Shown: positions 1 to 10,776, counted from the stretch's first letter. The stretch: DNA of 13,535 bases from an uncultured Eubacteriales bacterium (GCA_900553645.1 USEE01000010.1:1-13535), one strand, 5' to 3'. The notes: generated from the letters alone by a model not told the origin. Program-made: numbers and translations.

Positions 1-55
1 GAAATGGCGCAAAAGACGCCGAAATTGCGGATTAGGGAATTTTTGAGACACACTC
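1..55. mobile_element. Possible insertion-sequence end (partial)
   Basis: Bases 40-55 read TTTTTGAGACACACTC. From memory this resembles the terminal inverted repeats of several bacterial insertion sequences whose ends look like GAGNNTGTCTCAAAA on the other strand. If so, the element lies to the left and this is its right end. A short frame ending in TAG at 33-35, just before the repeat, could be the last codons of a transposase, but another frame also stays open to base 84. The opposite end and a target-site duplication are outside the window, so this is only a pattern match. Bases 43-76 also form an imperfect hairpin (GAGACACACT paired with AGTCTGCCTC), which is an alternative explanation. 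Confidence 0.22.
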
Positions 56-303
56 TTATAAGTCTGCCTCAGAAATTTGGATGACCGTAATTGGGGCGGC
101 TTTCCATTTCTAAGACGCACTTTAGTCCCCCGCCGCGCGGCACACGCAAACAAACGTACGGCACGCGCCGACGTCAATTTAACGTATTTACCGATCAAGC
201 GGGAACCAATATGCCACATGACGCTGCGGCGGCCGATCGATGCTTTCCTATATATCAAATATATCAGGACTGCGCGCGGCCAAACGTCCGCCGCGCTCCG
301 CAT
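1..303 (-). CDS. Doubtful open frame running off the left edge
   Basis: On the minus strand an ATG at 303-301 opens a frame of 101 codons without a stop up to base 1. An AAAGGA sequence lies 6 nt before the ATG and a strong sigma-A promoter (332-360) lies just upstream, which is why it is listed. The predicted peptide starts MRSAADVWPR, is very rich in arginine and lysine, and resembles no family I recognise. Its codons include CGG, AGA, AGG, TTG and TCA far more than the neighbouring genes do, which argues against a real protein. The frame also crosses the possible insertion-sequence end. The stretch may instead be a leader, a small RNA or a decayed gene. Apart from this frame and the sites listed nearby, I see nothing in bases 56-395. 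Confidence 0.15.
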   Translation of the reverse strand, partial: MRSAADVWPRAVLIYLIYRKASIGRRSVMWHIGSRLIGKYVKLTSARAVRLFACAARRGTKVRLRNGKPPQLRSSKFLRQTYKSVSQKFPNPQFRRLLRHF

Positions 304-331
304 TCCGAATCCTTTTCACAGTAACAGATTT

Positions 332-360
332 ATTTTAATCTCTCCACCTCAAACTGTCAA
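332..360 (-). promoter_or_regulatory. Strong sigma-A promoter facing left
   Basis: On the minus strand there is a perfect -35 TTGACA (360-355), a 17-nt spacer and a -10 TAAAAT (337-332, 5 of 6 matches). Transcription would begin near 325 and run toward base 1. No convincing gene follows inside the window, so the product is either cut off by the window edge or non-coding. Confidence 0.6.
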
Positions 361-373
361 GCAAGCCCATGTT

Positions 374-386
374 TAGCAATTTGCTA
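374..386. repeat. 13-bp perfect palindrome, possible operator
   Basis: TAGCAATTTGCTA is a perfect inverted repeat with 6-bp arms and a single central base. It sits about 14 bp upstream of the -35 of the leftward promoter at 332-360 and just downstream of the terminator of the AEC transporter gene. This position would suit an activator or repressor site, but the arm length alone is weak evidence. Confidence 0.25.
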
Positions 387-395
387 TTCAGATAG

Positions 396-427
396 AAAAA
401 GTGCCGGTTTTATCCGCAAACCGACAC
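396..427 (-). terminator. Rho-independent terminator after the AEC transporter
   Basis: Read on the minus strand, GTGTCGGTTT (427-418) pairs with AAACCGGCAC (410-401) with one mismatch around a 7-nt loop. TTTTT (400-396) follows at once. It lies about 50 bp beyond the stop codon of the leftward AEC gene. A short T-run on the plus strand (434-438) may give some activity in the other direction. Confidence 0.75.
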
Positions 428-477
428 ATTTAATCTTTTTGTAAATTATTTGAAAGATAAGTGCATTATAAGGCGGC

Positions 478-1416
478 TTAAATCAGTCCCATGCTCTTCA
501 TCGCGTACATGAAGCCGAACACGGTGAATATCGAAAGCGCGGTGGTGAAAACAACCAGCTCGCCCGCCAGCTCACCGTCCGCGCCCATCTGCTGAGCCAT
601 GGGATAGCTGGAAACCGCGCAGGGCGCCATGTACGCCACGCCCAGCGAAGCCAGCTCCATGCCCCTGAACCCGAACAGCGCCGCCGCAGTCAGCGCCACC
701 AGCGGCACAATGACCAGCTTGCCCAGCGTGCCGATAAGCAGCGGGCGCATGTGCGTCTTTACGCTGGAGAACTCGAACGCGCCGCCCAGCACGAACAGCG
801 ACAGCGGCGTTGCGATCTTGGCCACGTCGTTGACGGCGGTCTGTACGAACTGCGGGAACCTGAGGCCGCTTACCAGCCAGATAAAGCCCAGCGCACAGCT
901 GATTATAAGCGGGTTAGTGACTATGCCCTTCAATATCTTCTTTACGTCCACCTTGCCGCCGCGATAGACCTCCAGCGCGACCACGCTCATCACGTTGAAC
1001 ACGGGTATCGATACCGCAACCAGCATGGACGCGACCGCTACGTCCTCGCCCGGGTACAAAAGTCCCACCAGCGGCAGACCGAACAGCGCATAGTTGGCGC
1101 GCCCCATCGCCTGGATAAGCACGCCGCGGCGGCGGTTCTCCTTCTCGATGTGCGGCACGATTATGAACAGTATCAAAAATATCGCCAGTTCCGACACCAG
1201 CGCGTACAGATACACCCACGAACCCGACAGCGCATTCAGATCGGATGTTGATATATTTTTGAACAGAAGTATGGGCAGGAACAGTTTGAATATGAGCTTA
1301 TTCATCATCTGATGAGTATGGTCATCCATCAGCGGCGTACGGCGTATGCCGTAGCCCAGCGCCATTATCAGAAACAGCGGCAAAACCGCGTTTGCCGTAA
1401 GGACAAAATTCTCCAT
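478..1416 (-). CDS. AEC-family (auxin efflux carrier-like) membrane transporter
   Basis: This is a 312-residue integral membrane protein with about ten hydrophobic segments, the usual size and topology of the AEC/BART superfamily. Family members export or import organic anions such as malate or malonate in bacteria; the substrate here cannot be read from the sequence. Supporting features are the N-terminal LIFKLFLPILLF segment (41-52), the conserved RANYALFGLPL stretch (106-116), NPLI (168-171), the ATPLSLFVLGG segment (202-212) before the last four helices, and APCAVSSYPMAQQ (264-276). The ATG at 1416 is preceded by AGGAGG at good spacing. It starts 30 bp after the MATE gene stop on the same strand with no terminator between, so the two are probably co-transcribed. 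A terminator follows at 396-427. The family call is firm and the substrate unknown. Confidence 0.88.
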   Translation of the reverse strand: MENFVLTANAVLPLFLIMALGYGIRRTPLMDDHTHQMMNKLIFKLFLPILLFKNISTSDLNALSGSWVYLYALVSELAIFLILFIIVPHIEKENRRRGVLIQAMGRANYALFGLPLVGLLYPGEDVAVASMLVAVSIPVFNVMSVVALEVYRGGKVDVKKILKGIVTNPLIISCALGFIWLVSGLRFPQFVQTAVNDVAKIATPLSLFVLGGAFEFSSVKTHMRPLLIGTLGKLVIVPLVALTAAALFGFRGMELASLGVAYMAPCAVSSYPMAQQMGADGELAGELVVFTTALSIFTVFGFMYAMKSMGLI

Positions 1417-1446
1417 ATGCCCCCTCCTATTTTTGTCGGGTGTTTA

Positions 1447-2817
1447 TCAGGCTTCCGCCGCGCCCCTGCGATGTATGCCGGTGCTGTTTTTCTTCCAGCG
1501 GCCGCTGAGAAGGAACCACACGCCCACGATCAGCGACGCAAGCGAGGCCGCCGGGGCCGCCGCGCCCACGCCCGCAAGGCCCAGCGAGGTCTTGGACACA
1601 AAGTACGCAACCGGCACGCGCAGAAGTATCGCCGAAAGCATGTTGTTGACCAGCGAGAACATCGAGTGCCCCGCGCCCAGCATAAGGCCGTTTATGCAGA
1701 ACACGAACGGCACGATCAGGTAGTCGAAGCAGAACGCGCGCAGGTAGGTCACGCCGTAGTCTATGACCGCAGGCTCGGCGTTGAACATTTCCAGTATCAA
1801 TTGCGGGCAGAGCTGCGTAAACGCAAACACCGCAATGCCTATCACCACGGATATTTTAAGTCCCACCTTGAGCGCCTCGACCGCGCGGTCGTACTTGCCC
1901 GCGCCTATGTTCTGGGCCGCCAGCGAGGAGACCGAGGACGACATGGCCAATGCGGGCATTATGCCGAAGCTGTTGAACTTGCCGCACACCGCGACCGCCG
2001 CCGAGGCCGCCACGCCGAAGCCGTTGACTATCGCGGTCATCATCAGGAACGACAGGTTGGTCACGAAGCTCTGCACCGACGAGGGCAGGCCTATCTTTAT
2101 AAGCAGCTTCACCTTGTCGCCGTGTATCTTGAAGCTGGACGGCTTAAAGTCGAATATAAAGCCGTGCGTGCCCAGATACCCGGCGCACAGCAGTACGCTT
2201 ATGCCCTGCGATATTATCGTGGCCAGCGCCGCGCCCGCCGCGCCCATCTGCCACGGGCCGACCATCAAAAGGTCAAGTCCCACGTTGACCACACACGCGA
2301 TCGCCACGAATATCAGCGGGCGCTTGGAATCGCCCATGCCGCGCTGTATGGAGGAAAGCGCGTTGTACCAGAACACGCACAGCGTGCCCCACAGCGATAT
2401 AATGAGGTAGTTATGCGCCTCCGAAAACGATTCCGCCGGCGTATTCAAAAGCCGCAGCGCGCCGTCGCACGCGATCAGCATTATCGCCATAAGCACTATG
2501 CCCATTATCGTAAGCAGGCTGAGCATCGTGCCTATCGTGCGCTTTACCTCCTCATCCTGACGCGCGCCGTAGTACTGGCCCACCAGCACCGTGCCGCCCA
2601 CGGTAAGGCCCGATACCAGCATCATTATCATCTGAGTGATCTGGCCGCCGATGTTTACGCCCGACATCGAATTGGTACCGCACATCCAGCTGACTATCAT
2701 CATGTCGGCGACGCTGTACAGCGCCTGAAGCAGATTGGCCAGCAGATACGGCAGTGCGAATTTTATCAGATGGCTCGATATGCTGCCCTGTGTAAAGTCC
2801 TGCTGCAGCTTGCTCAT
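1447..2817 (-). CDS. MATE-family multidrug/cation efflux pump
   Basis: This 456-residue polytopic membrane protein has the twelve-helix layout of the MATE (NorM/DinF-like) family, which exports cationic drugs or metabolites using Na+ or H+ gradients. The two MatE halves lie at roughly residues 15-180 and 240-405. Typical signatures are FALPYLLANLLQALYSVADM near the N terminus, the VLVGQYYGAR loop, SIQRGMGDSKRP after helix 5, and SSLAAQNIGAG in the second half, matching GQYYGAR in the first. I chose the ATG at 2817 because a G-run (2830-2824 region) lies about 7 nt before it; an ATG at 2823 would add two residues but sits directly against the G-run. The gene heads a probable two-gene unit with the AEC transporter. 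It is divergent from a nucleotidyltransferase gene. The last residues (GRWKKNSTGIHRRGAAEA) form a basic cytoplasmic tail. Substrate unknown. Confidence 0.92.
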   Translation of the reverse strand: MSKLQQDFTQGSISSHLIKFALPYLLANLLQALYSVADMMIVSWMCGTNSMSGVNIGGQITQMIMMLVSGLTVGGTVLVGQYYGARQDEEVKRTIGTMLSLLTIMGIVLMAIMLIACDGALRLLNTPAESFSEAHNYLIISLWGTLCVFWYNALSSIQRGMGDSKRPLIFVAIACVVNVGLDLLMVGPWQMGAAGAALATIISQGISVLLCAGYLGTHGFIFDFKPSSFKIHGDKVKLLIKIGLPSSVQSFVTNLSFLMMTAIVNGFGVAASAAVAVCGKFNSFGIMPALAMSSSVSSLAAQNIGAGKYDRAVEALKVGLKISVVIGIAVFAFTQLCPQLILEMFNAEPAVIDYGVTYLRAFCFDYLIVPFVFCINGLMLGAGHSMFSLVNNMLSAILLRVPVAYFVSKTSLGLAGVGAAAPAASLASLIVGVWFLLSGRWKKNSTGIHRRGAAEA

Positions 2818-2840
2818 TTGCATTCCCCCCCAATGTATTT

Positions 2841-2874
2841 ATTATAAGGCAAGTTGATAAACTTCATCATAGCA
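2841..2874 (-). promoter_or_regulatory. Candidate promoters for the MATE gene
   Basis: Two minus-strand elements are seen. One is a perfect TATAAT (2846-2841) with no recognisable -35. The other is an extended -10, TGCTATGAT (2874-2866), also without a good -35. An imperfect palindrome AAGTT-N4-AACTT (2850-2863) lies between them and could be an operator. Which start is used cannot be told from sequence. Confidence 0.4.
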
Positions 2875-2937
2875 TACTTTTGTAAAGATTGGCGTGTGCA
2901 AGCGCCGCACAGACGCGCCTCATCCGGGTAAAATATA

Positions 2938-2966
2938 GTGACACGCACTGCGCGGCGTGATAAAAT
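2938..2966 (+). promoter_or_regulatory. Sigma-A promoter of the nucleotidyltransferase gene
   Basis: GTGACA (2938-2943, 5 of 6) and TAAAAT (2961-2966, 5 of 6) are separated by 17 nt, and TGA just before the -10 gives an extended -10 element. Transcription would start near 2973, leaving a leader of about 28 nt that contains GGAGG at 2987-2991. This also excludes the in-frame GTG at 2938 as a start codon, because it lies in the -35. Confidence 0.65.
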
Positions 2967-3000
2967 GGGGATACACTTATTTTTGCGGAGGATACTGTTT

Positions 3001-3783
3001 ATGGCTTCGGTTTACGCACAGTACGGCGAACTACTGTACGACTTCGTTGATGCAACATGCAAGGCGTTTGGCGATAATCTGGTGGGCATATACCTGCACG
3101 GCTCGGCGGCGATGGGCTGCTTTAATCCCGCGTCGAGCGATATAGACTTGATCGTCGTCATAAATGACGCGCTTGATTTTGACAAGCGCCGCGTGTATAT
3201 CGACGATATGGTCAGGCTGAACGCCCGCGCGCCCAAGAAGGGACTTGAGGTCAGCGTTGTGCGGCGCGAGGTATGCGACCCGTTCGTCTACCCTACCCCG
3301 TTCGAGTTCCACTTTTCGCCGATGTATCTGGACGCGTGCGTAAACGCCCCGGACGAGTACGCGCGCAGCGTCGGCCACAGCGATCCCGATCTGGCGGCGC
3401 ACTTCACGTTAATCCGCGAGCGCGGGCGCGTGCTGCTGGGCGAGGGCATCCCCGCCGTGTTCGGCGAGGTGGACGGCAAATACTATATGGACAGCATATG
3501 GGCGGACGTATCGGGCTCGGAAAGCGACATACTTTCCGAGCCGGTCTACATTGTGCTGAACCTTGCGCGTGTGTTGGCATATACGCGGGAGGGGCTTGTT
3601 CTGTCCAAGGCAGAGGGCGGCAAGTGGGCGCTTGGCAATCTGCCGCGCGAATTCATGCCCGTTGTGGAGGGCGCGCTGTGCGAATACGGCGGCAAAAATC
3701 GCATGGATGCGGACGCGGCGGCGCTTACCGAGTACGCGCGCTACATGCTGGGCGCTATCAGGGATGCGGCGGGCATGGATTGA
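3001..3783 (+). CDS. Aminoglycoside adenylyltransferase-like nucleotidyltransferase (AadA/ANT type)
   Basis: This 260-residue soluble protein has the domain order of the AadA/ANT(3'')-ANT(9) family: an N-terminal nucleotidyltransferase fold and a C-terminal helical DUF4111-type domain. The active-site signature GSAAMGCFNPASSDIDL spans 34-50, with metal-binding Asp47 and Asp49; Glu83 in GLEVSVV is placed where the family has its catalytic base. The C-terminal segment PVYIVLNLARVLAY...SKAEGGKWAL (181-211) matches the family's substrate-binding helices. Family members adenylylate streptomycin or spectinomycin, but many chromosomal relatives in Clostridia are untested, so resistance is an inference. 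The start at 3001 is set by GGAGG 9 nt upstream and by the promoter at 2938-2966; upstream in-frame codons are excluded. It is divergent from the MATE pump gene, and no strong terminator follows, only a GC-rich inverted region near 3784-3812. Confidence 0.82.
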   Translation: MASVYAQYGELLYDFVDATCKAFGDNLVGIYLHGSAAMGCFNPASSDIDLIVVINDALDFDKRRVYIDDMVRLNARAPKKGLEVSVVRREVCDPFVYPTPFEFHFSPMYLDACVNAPDEYARSVGHSDPDLAAHFTLIRERGRVLLGEGIPAVFGEVDGKYYMDSIWADVSGSESDILSEPVYIVLNLARVLAYTREGLVLSKAEGGKWALGNLPREFMPVVEGALCEYGGKNRMDADAAALTEYARYMLGAIRDAAGMD

Positions 3784-3847
3784 CGCGCGCGCCCATGCCG
3801 CGCGGCCGCGCCGAATTCGAGCTTTTTACTCAATATTCGCTTAACAT

Positions 3848-3862
3848 TAGTATGGCATACTA
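3848..3862. repeat. 15-bp perfect palindrome upstream of the PepSY gene
   Basis: TAGTATGGCATACTA has 7-bp arms around a single G. It lies 30 bp upstream of the TATAAT at 3893-3898, near -40 to -55 of the predicted start, so it could be a regulator site for the secreted PepSY-like protein gene. No regulator can be named. Confidence 0.35.
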
Positions 3863-3892
3863 TGCGTATTAAGTCGGGCTAACGCCACGGCT

Positions 3893-3898
3893 TATAAT
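3893..3898 (+). promoter_or_regulatory. -10 element of the PepSY gene
   Basis: A perfect TATAAT lies 30 bp before the ATG at 3929, but no good -35 is seen at 16-18 nt upstream. This would fit a promoter that depends on an activator, perhaps through the palindrome at 3848-3862. The AGGA ribosome-binding site follows at 3915-3918. Confidence 0.4.
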
Positions 3899-3928
3899 AA
3901 TTATCGTATTTGAAAGGACTGTAAAGCC

Positions 3929-4618
3929 ATGTTCAGGAAAATAATCGCTGTCATAGCCGCCATAGCCGCGCTGTCGACACCCGTCGCCATGGCGCAGGAC
4001 GCAGTAGTCATAAACACCGCCTACGTAAGCGCGGACGCGCAGCTGGTCAAGCAGGAAAGCGAGGGCGCGTACACGGAATACGAGTTCCGCGACAAGGCGG
4101 CCAACGCTGAAATAGAGGCGCTCGCCGACGCAAGCGGCAATTATGTATTCGTGCAGACCGAGTACGAAGTCAAGCGCAAAAAACTAACCGCGAAGCTGGA
4201 CAGGGACGCCGCGATAAAGGCCGCGCAGGCCATGCTGCCCGGCTGCGAGGTGGATTACATATACTTTGACGAGGATGACGGCGTAAACGAGTGGCACGCG
4301 TTCTGCACGCTGGACGGCGACATGTACATGATGGAATTTGCCGCGGAAAGCGCCCAGCTCATAAGGCTCCTCAAGCAGGAAGTGATCCCCGGCGCGGCGG
4401 ACGCGCAGTCGGAAAGCAGGCTGCTGACCGCGCGCGAAGCCGTGGACGCGCTGAAGCTGGCCAAGGGCGATCTGGATATTACCGATCTGGATTTCGACTT
4501 TGACGCGTATGAGGGCGCCATATATTACGAGGGCGAATGCACTCTGGGCTACAAAAAGTACGAGTTCAAGATAAACGCCGCGACGGGCGACGTCGCGGGA
4601 TGGGAATTGGACGACTGA
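3929..4618 (+). CDS. Secreted PepSY-like domain protein
   Basis: This 229-residue protein starts with a clear Sec signal peptide: MFRK, a hydrophobic core to about residue 17, and a probable cleavage site after AMA (20-22). No lipobox or anchor is visible, so it is probably released or loosely cell-associated. The mature part has PepSY-like alpha/beta units. One covers about 88-150 (LDRDAAIKAAQAMLPG, then strands EWHAFCTL and DMYMMEF). Another covers about 166-229 (LTAREAVDALKLA, then KKYEFKINAATGDVAGWELDD, a typical PepSY ending). Residues 38-80 may be a degenerate third copy. PepSY domains often inhibit or chaperone extracellular peptidases, but no peptidase gene is adjacent. The mature protein is acidic. 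The gene has its own -10 element and a strong terminator right after the stop, so it is a single-gene unit. Function beyond the fold is unknown. Confidence 0.72.
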   Translation: MFRKIIAVIAAIAALSTPVAMAQDAVVINTAYVSADAQLVKQESEGAYTEYEFRDKAANAEIEALADASGNYVFVQTEYEVKRKKLTAKLDRDAAIKAAQAMLPGCEVDYIYFDEDDGVNEWHAFCTLDGDMYMMEFAAESAQLIRLLKQEVIPGAADAQSESRLLTAREAVDALKLAKGDLDITDLDFDFDAYEGAIYYEGECTLGYKKYEFKINAATGDVAGWELDD

Positions 4619-4624
4619 TCATGC

Positions 4625-4673
4625 AAAAAACCGGTCGCGCGGCCCGTGCTCATGGCCGTGCGGCCGGTTTTTT
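4625..4673 (+). terminator. Strong rho-independent terminator after the PepSY gene
   Basis: A 20-bp stem with two G-U wobbles (4625-4644 paired with 4654-4673) closes a 9-nt loop. It ends in TTTTTT and begins with AAAAAA, so it can act in both directions. It starts 6 bp after the PepSY gene stop. Confidence 0.92.
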
Positions 4674-4724
4674 ATCAGTGCGGAACATATTCCGGGTCTG
4701 CGCATTACGTGGACGATAAATTCC

Positions 4725-4753
4725 TTGAATATAAATGCGCTTTATGGTATTCT
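4725..4753 (+). promoter_or_regulatory. Promoter of the small monooxygenase-fold gene
   Basis: TTGAAT (4725-4730) and TATTCT (4748-4753) are 17 nt apart, each with 4 of 6 consensus matches, and TGG before the -10 makes it an extended -10. The predicted start near 4760 leaves a leader of about 37 nt. This placement makes the TTG at 4725 an unlikely start codon. Confidence 0.5.
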
Positions 4754-4796
4754 GAAAAAACGATCCACATTTTTTCATAAAGGCGGGCGCAATTTC

Positions 4797-5123
4797 ATGA
4801 GCATAACAATCAACATATACTATTCTGGCAAGAACGGCGCGGCGCGCAGTTTTGCAAAAGAAATGACTTCAAGCGGCATCGTCGCCGCGATAAGGGCAGA
4901 GCGCGGCAACCTGCAATACGAATACTTTTACCCGATGGACGATGATGAGACCGTCCTTTTGATAGACAGCTGGCAAGATCAGGCGGCTATAGACGCGCAC
5001 CACGGCTCGCCCATGATGGAAAAGATCACAGCGCTTAGGGAAAAATACGATTTGCACATGAAGGTAATGCGGTTTGCCCCGCAGGATGTGCCAAATGGCG
5101 ATACACATTTCATACGCAAATAA
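4797..5123 (+). CDS. Antibiotic biosynthesis monooxygenase (ABM)-domain protein
   Basis: This 108-residue cytoplasmic protein has the ABM ferredoxin-like fold, usually dimeric. Relatives include YgiN-type quinol monooxygenases and heme-degrading enzymes. Supporting features are the first strand (SITINIYYS), a helix in 14-34, the strand NLQYEYFYPM (40-49), the strand TVLLIDSWQD (55-64), and the family-typical helix start AAIDAHHGSPMMEKI (67-81), followed by a final strand (HMKVMRF). The start at 4797 follows GGCGGG by 9 nt; a longer frame from a TTG at 4725 starts inside the promoter. The ABM name is structural; antibiotic synthesis is not implied. Heme or quinone chemistry cannot be chosen from sequence. 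It is flanked by terminators on both sides, so it is expressed alone. Confidence 0.78.
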   Translation: MSITINIYYSGKNGAARSFAKEMTSSGIVAAIRAERGNLQYEYFYPMDDDETVLLIDSWQDQAAIDAHHGSPMMEKITALREKYDLHMKVMRFAPQDVPNGDTHFIRK

Positions 5124-5128
5124 ACGCG

Positions 5129-5175
5129 GCGCCCCGCCCGACGTTCCCATTTCATTGGGTAACGTCGGGCGGCGC
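5129..5175. terminator. Bidirectional terminator between convergent genes
   Basis: A long GC-rich hairpin: GCGCC (5129-5133) pairs with GGCGC (5171-5175), and GCCCGACGTT pairs with AACGTCGGGC. Small bulges lie between these and a CCCA/TGGG top. It sits between the stop of the ABM gene and the stop of lacZ. U-tracts are poor in both directions (TTTATTT on the minus strand), so efficiency is uncertain, but the position supports termination of both genes. Confidence 0.65.
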
Positions 5176-5204
5176 TCATTACTTATCGCCCGGTATCAGG
5201 TTTA

Positions 5205-8528
<3,324 letters not shown>

Positions 8529-8532
8529 TTAA

Positions 8533-8570
8533 AGCGCCGCGCGTCTAAGCGGAATCAGGCGCGCGGCGCT
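8533..8570 (-). terminator. Hairpin between abfA and lacZ, probable terminator
   Basis: An 11-bp perfect GC-rich stem AGCGCCGCGCG / CGCGCGGCGCT (8570-8560 with 8543-8533) has a 16-nt loop and starts 11 bp after the abfA stop. On the minus strand only TTTAA follows, so the U-tract is weak. It may only partly terminate, or may stabilise the abfA transcript's 3' end. Confidence 0.6.
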
Positions 8571-8580
8571 CGCATCGATA

Positions 8581-10119
<1,539 letters not shown>

Positions 10120-10129
10120 TTATGGTTAC

Positions 10130-10158
10130 ATTATATAATGAGGGTAGGCGGTTGTCAA
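10130..10158 (-). promoter_or_regulatory. Perfect consensus sigma-A promoter of abfA
   Basis: On the minus strand TTGACA (10158-10153) and TATAAT (10135-10130) are both perfect and 17 nt apart. CATTATATAATG (10129-10140), a 12-bp perfect palindrome, covers the -10 and could be a repressor site. The predicted start is near 10123, giving a leader of about 30 nt. Such a strong promoter on a catabolic gene usually implies repression. Confidence 0.88.
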
Positions 10159-10210
10159 TCGGATTTATTCTCGATATACTTGATAGTTAAAGCAGTTGGT
10201 TTAATCAAAT

Positions 10211-10244
10211 AAGCGAGGCAATGGTCTTAGCCATCGCCCCGCCT
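10211..10244 (-). terminator. Rho-independent terminator after the XRE/zinc-ribbon gene
   Basis: A 14-bp stem with a few G-U wobbles (10244-10231 with 10224-10211) closes the 6-nt loop CTAAGA, followed on the minus strand by TTATTTGATT. It lies about 20 bp beyond the stop codon at 10265 and insulates abfA from the regulator gene. Confidence 0.85.
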
Positions 10245-10264
10245 TGGTTTAGCTGAAATGGCCG

Positions 10265-10705
10265 TCACTTCTTCCAGTGCTTCAGCTCAGGCACAACGGC
10301 CTCCATATGCGCGCGAACCTGTTCCTTTGGCCAGCTTTCGCTTGCCATGTGTTCCACGCAGAAGTCTATCAGCTGTTCCTTGCTGTCGTACTTAAACTCT
10401 CCGCCCGCATAGCACCACTTGCAATACTCCTCGTTGAAGGAACCGTCCGGCTCCCTGCTGGTCGTGGCGTCCTCCAGCGGCATACCGCAGCACTGGCAGA
10501 TCAGCGCCCTGTGCGAGCCCAGCAGCGTGTTTATGGACACGTCGAACAGCGCCGACAGCAGCTTCAACGTCTCCACATTGGGCGTGGTTTCGCCCCTTTC
10601 CCAGCGGGACACCGCCTGTCTTGTGACAAACACCTTTTGCGCCAGCTCATCCTGCGACAGCCCCGCCTTTGTCCTCAGGCTATATAAAACTTCCTTTGCC
10701 TCCAT
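10265..10705 (-). CDS. XRE-family regulator fused to a C-terminal zinc ribbon
   Basis: This 146-residue protein has an N-terminal lambda-repressor-type helix-turn-helix (about 6-60; LSQDELAQKVFVTRQAVSRWERG at 16-38 covers the DNA-binding helices). A short linker leads to a zinc ribbon with Cys70-x2-Cys73 (CQCCGMPL) and Cys95-x2-Cys98 (CKWC). The tail ends in PELKHWKK. The second half matches the putative zinc-ribbon family Pfam calls Zn_ribbon_2 (PF12674), often found alone or fused to XRE domains in Firmicutes. The role is probably transcriptional regulation; the signal and targets are unknown. I chose the ATG at 10705 because GGAGG lies 8 nt before it. The ATG at 10720, giving five more residues, has no ribosome-binding site and falls at the predicted transcription start. 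It has its own promoter, an inverted repeat over that promoter, and a terminator, so self-regulation is plausible. Confidence 0.88.
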   Translation of the reverse strand: MEAKEVLYSLRTKAGLSQDELAQKVFVTRQAVSRWERGETTPNVETLKLLSALFDVSINTLLGSHRALICQCCGMPLEDATTSREPDGSFNEEYCKWCYAGGEFKYDSKEQLIDFCVEHMASESWPKEQVRAHMEAVVPELKHWKK

Positions 10706-10726
10706 ACGCAGCACCTCCATAGTTCC

Positions 10727-10755
10727 ACTTTAGCACGGAACGGCTTTACAGGCAA
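10727..10755 (-). promoter_or_regulatory. Promoter of the XRE/zinc-ribbon gene
   Basis: On the minus strand TTGCCT (10755-10750, 4 of 6) and TAAAGT (10732-10727, 4 of 6) are 17 nt apart with TGC before the -10 (extended -10). The predicted start near 10720 leaves only about 15 nt before the chosen ATG, with the GGAGG almost at the 5' end. Confidence 0.55.
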
Positions 10756-10776
10756 GCAACCCGCTGTTGCTGTAAA
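10745..10776. repeat. Inverted repeat over the XRE promoter, possible operator
   Basis: TTTACAG (10745-10751) and CTGTAAA (10770-10776) are perfect inverted arms. Inside them GCAAC (10756-10760) and GTTGC (10766-10770) form a second inverted pair. The left arm overlaps the -35 of the XRE promoter. The arrangement suits binding of a dimeric repressor, the obvious candidate being the XRE protein itself. Confidence 0.45.

Noticed and set aside
77..376. Rightward 99-codon frame
   Set aside because: No ribosome-binding site, no recognisable family, mixed codon use, and it overlaps the opposite-strand promoter.
1312..2847. 511-codon rightward frame opposite the MATE and AEC genes
   Set aside because: It is the antisense shadow of two well-supported genes; the product is full of Arg and His repeats typical of a GC-rich reverse frame.
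3784..3838. GC-rich inverted sequence after the nucleotidyltransferase gene as terminator
   Set aside because: The pairing is ambiguous and the T-run (3822-3826) is separated from the stem by unpaired sequence, so I do not call it.
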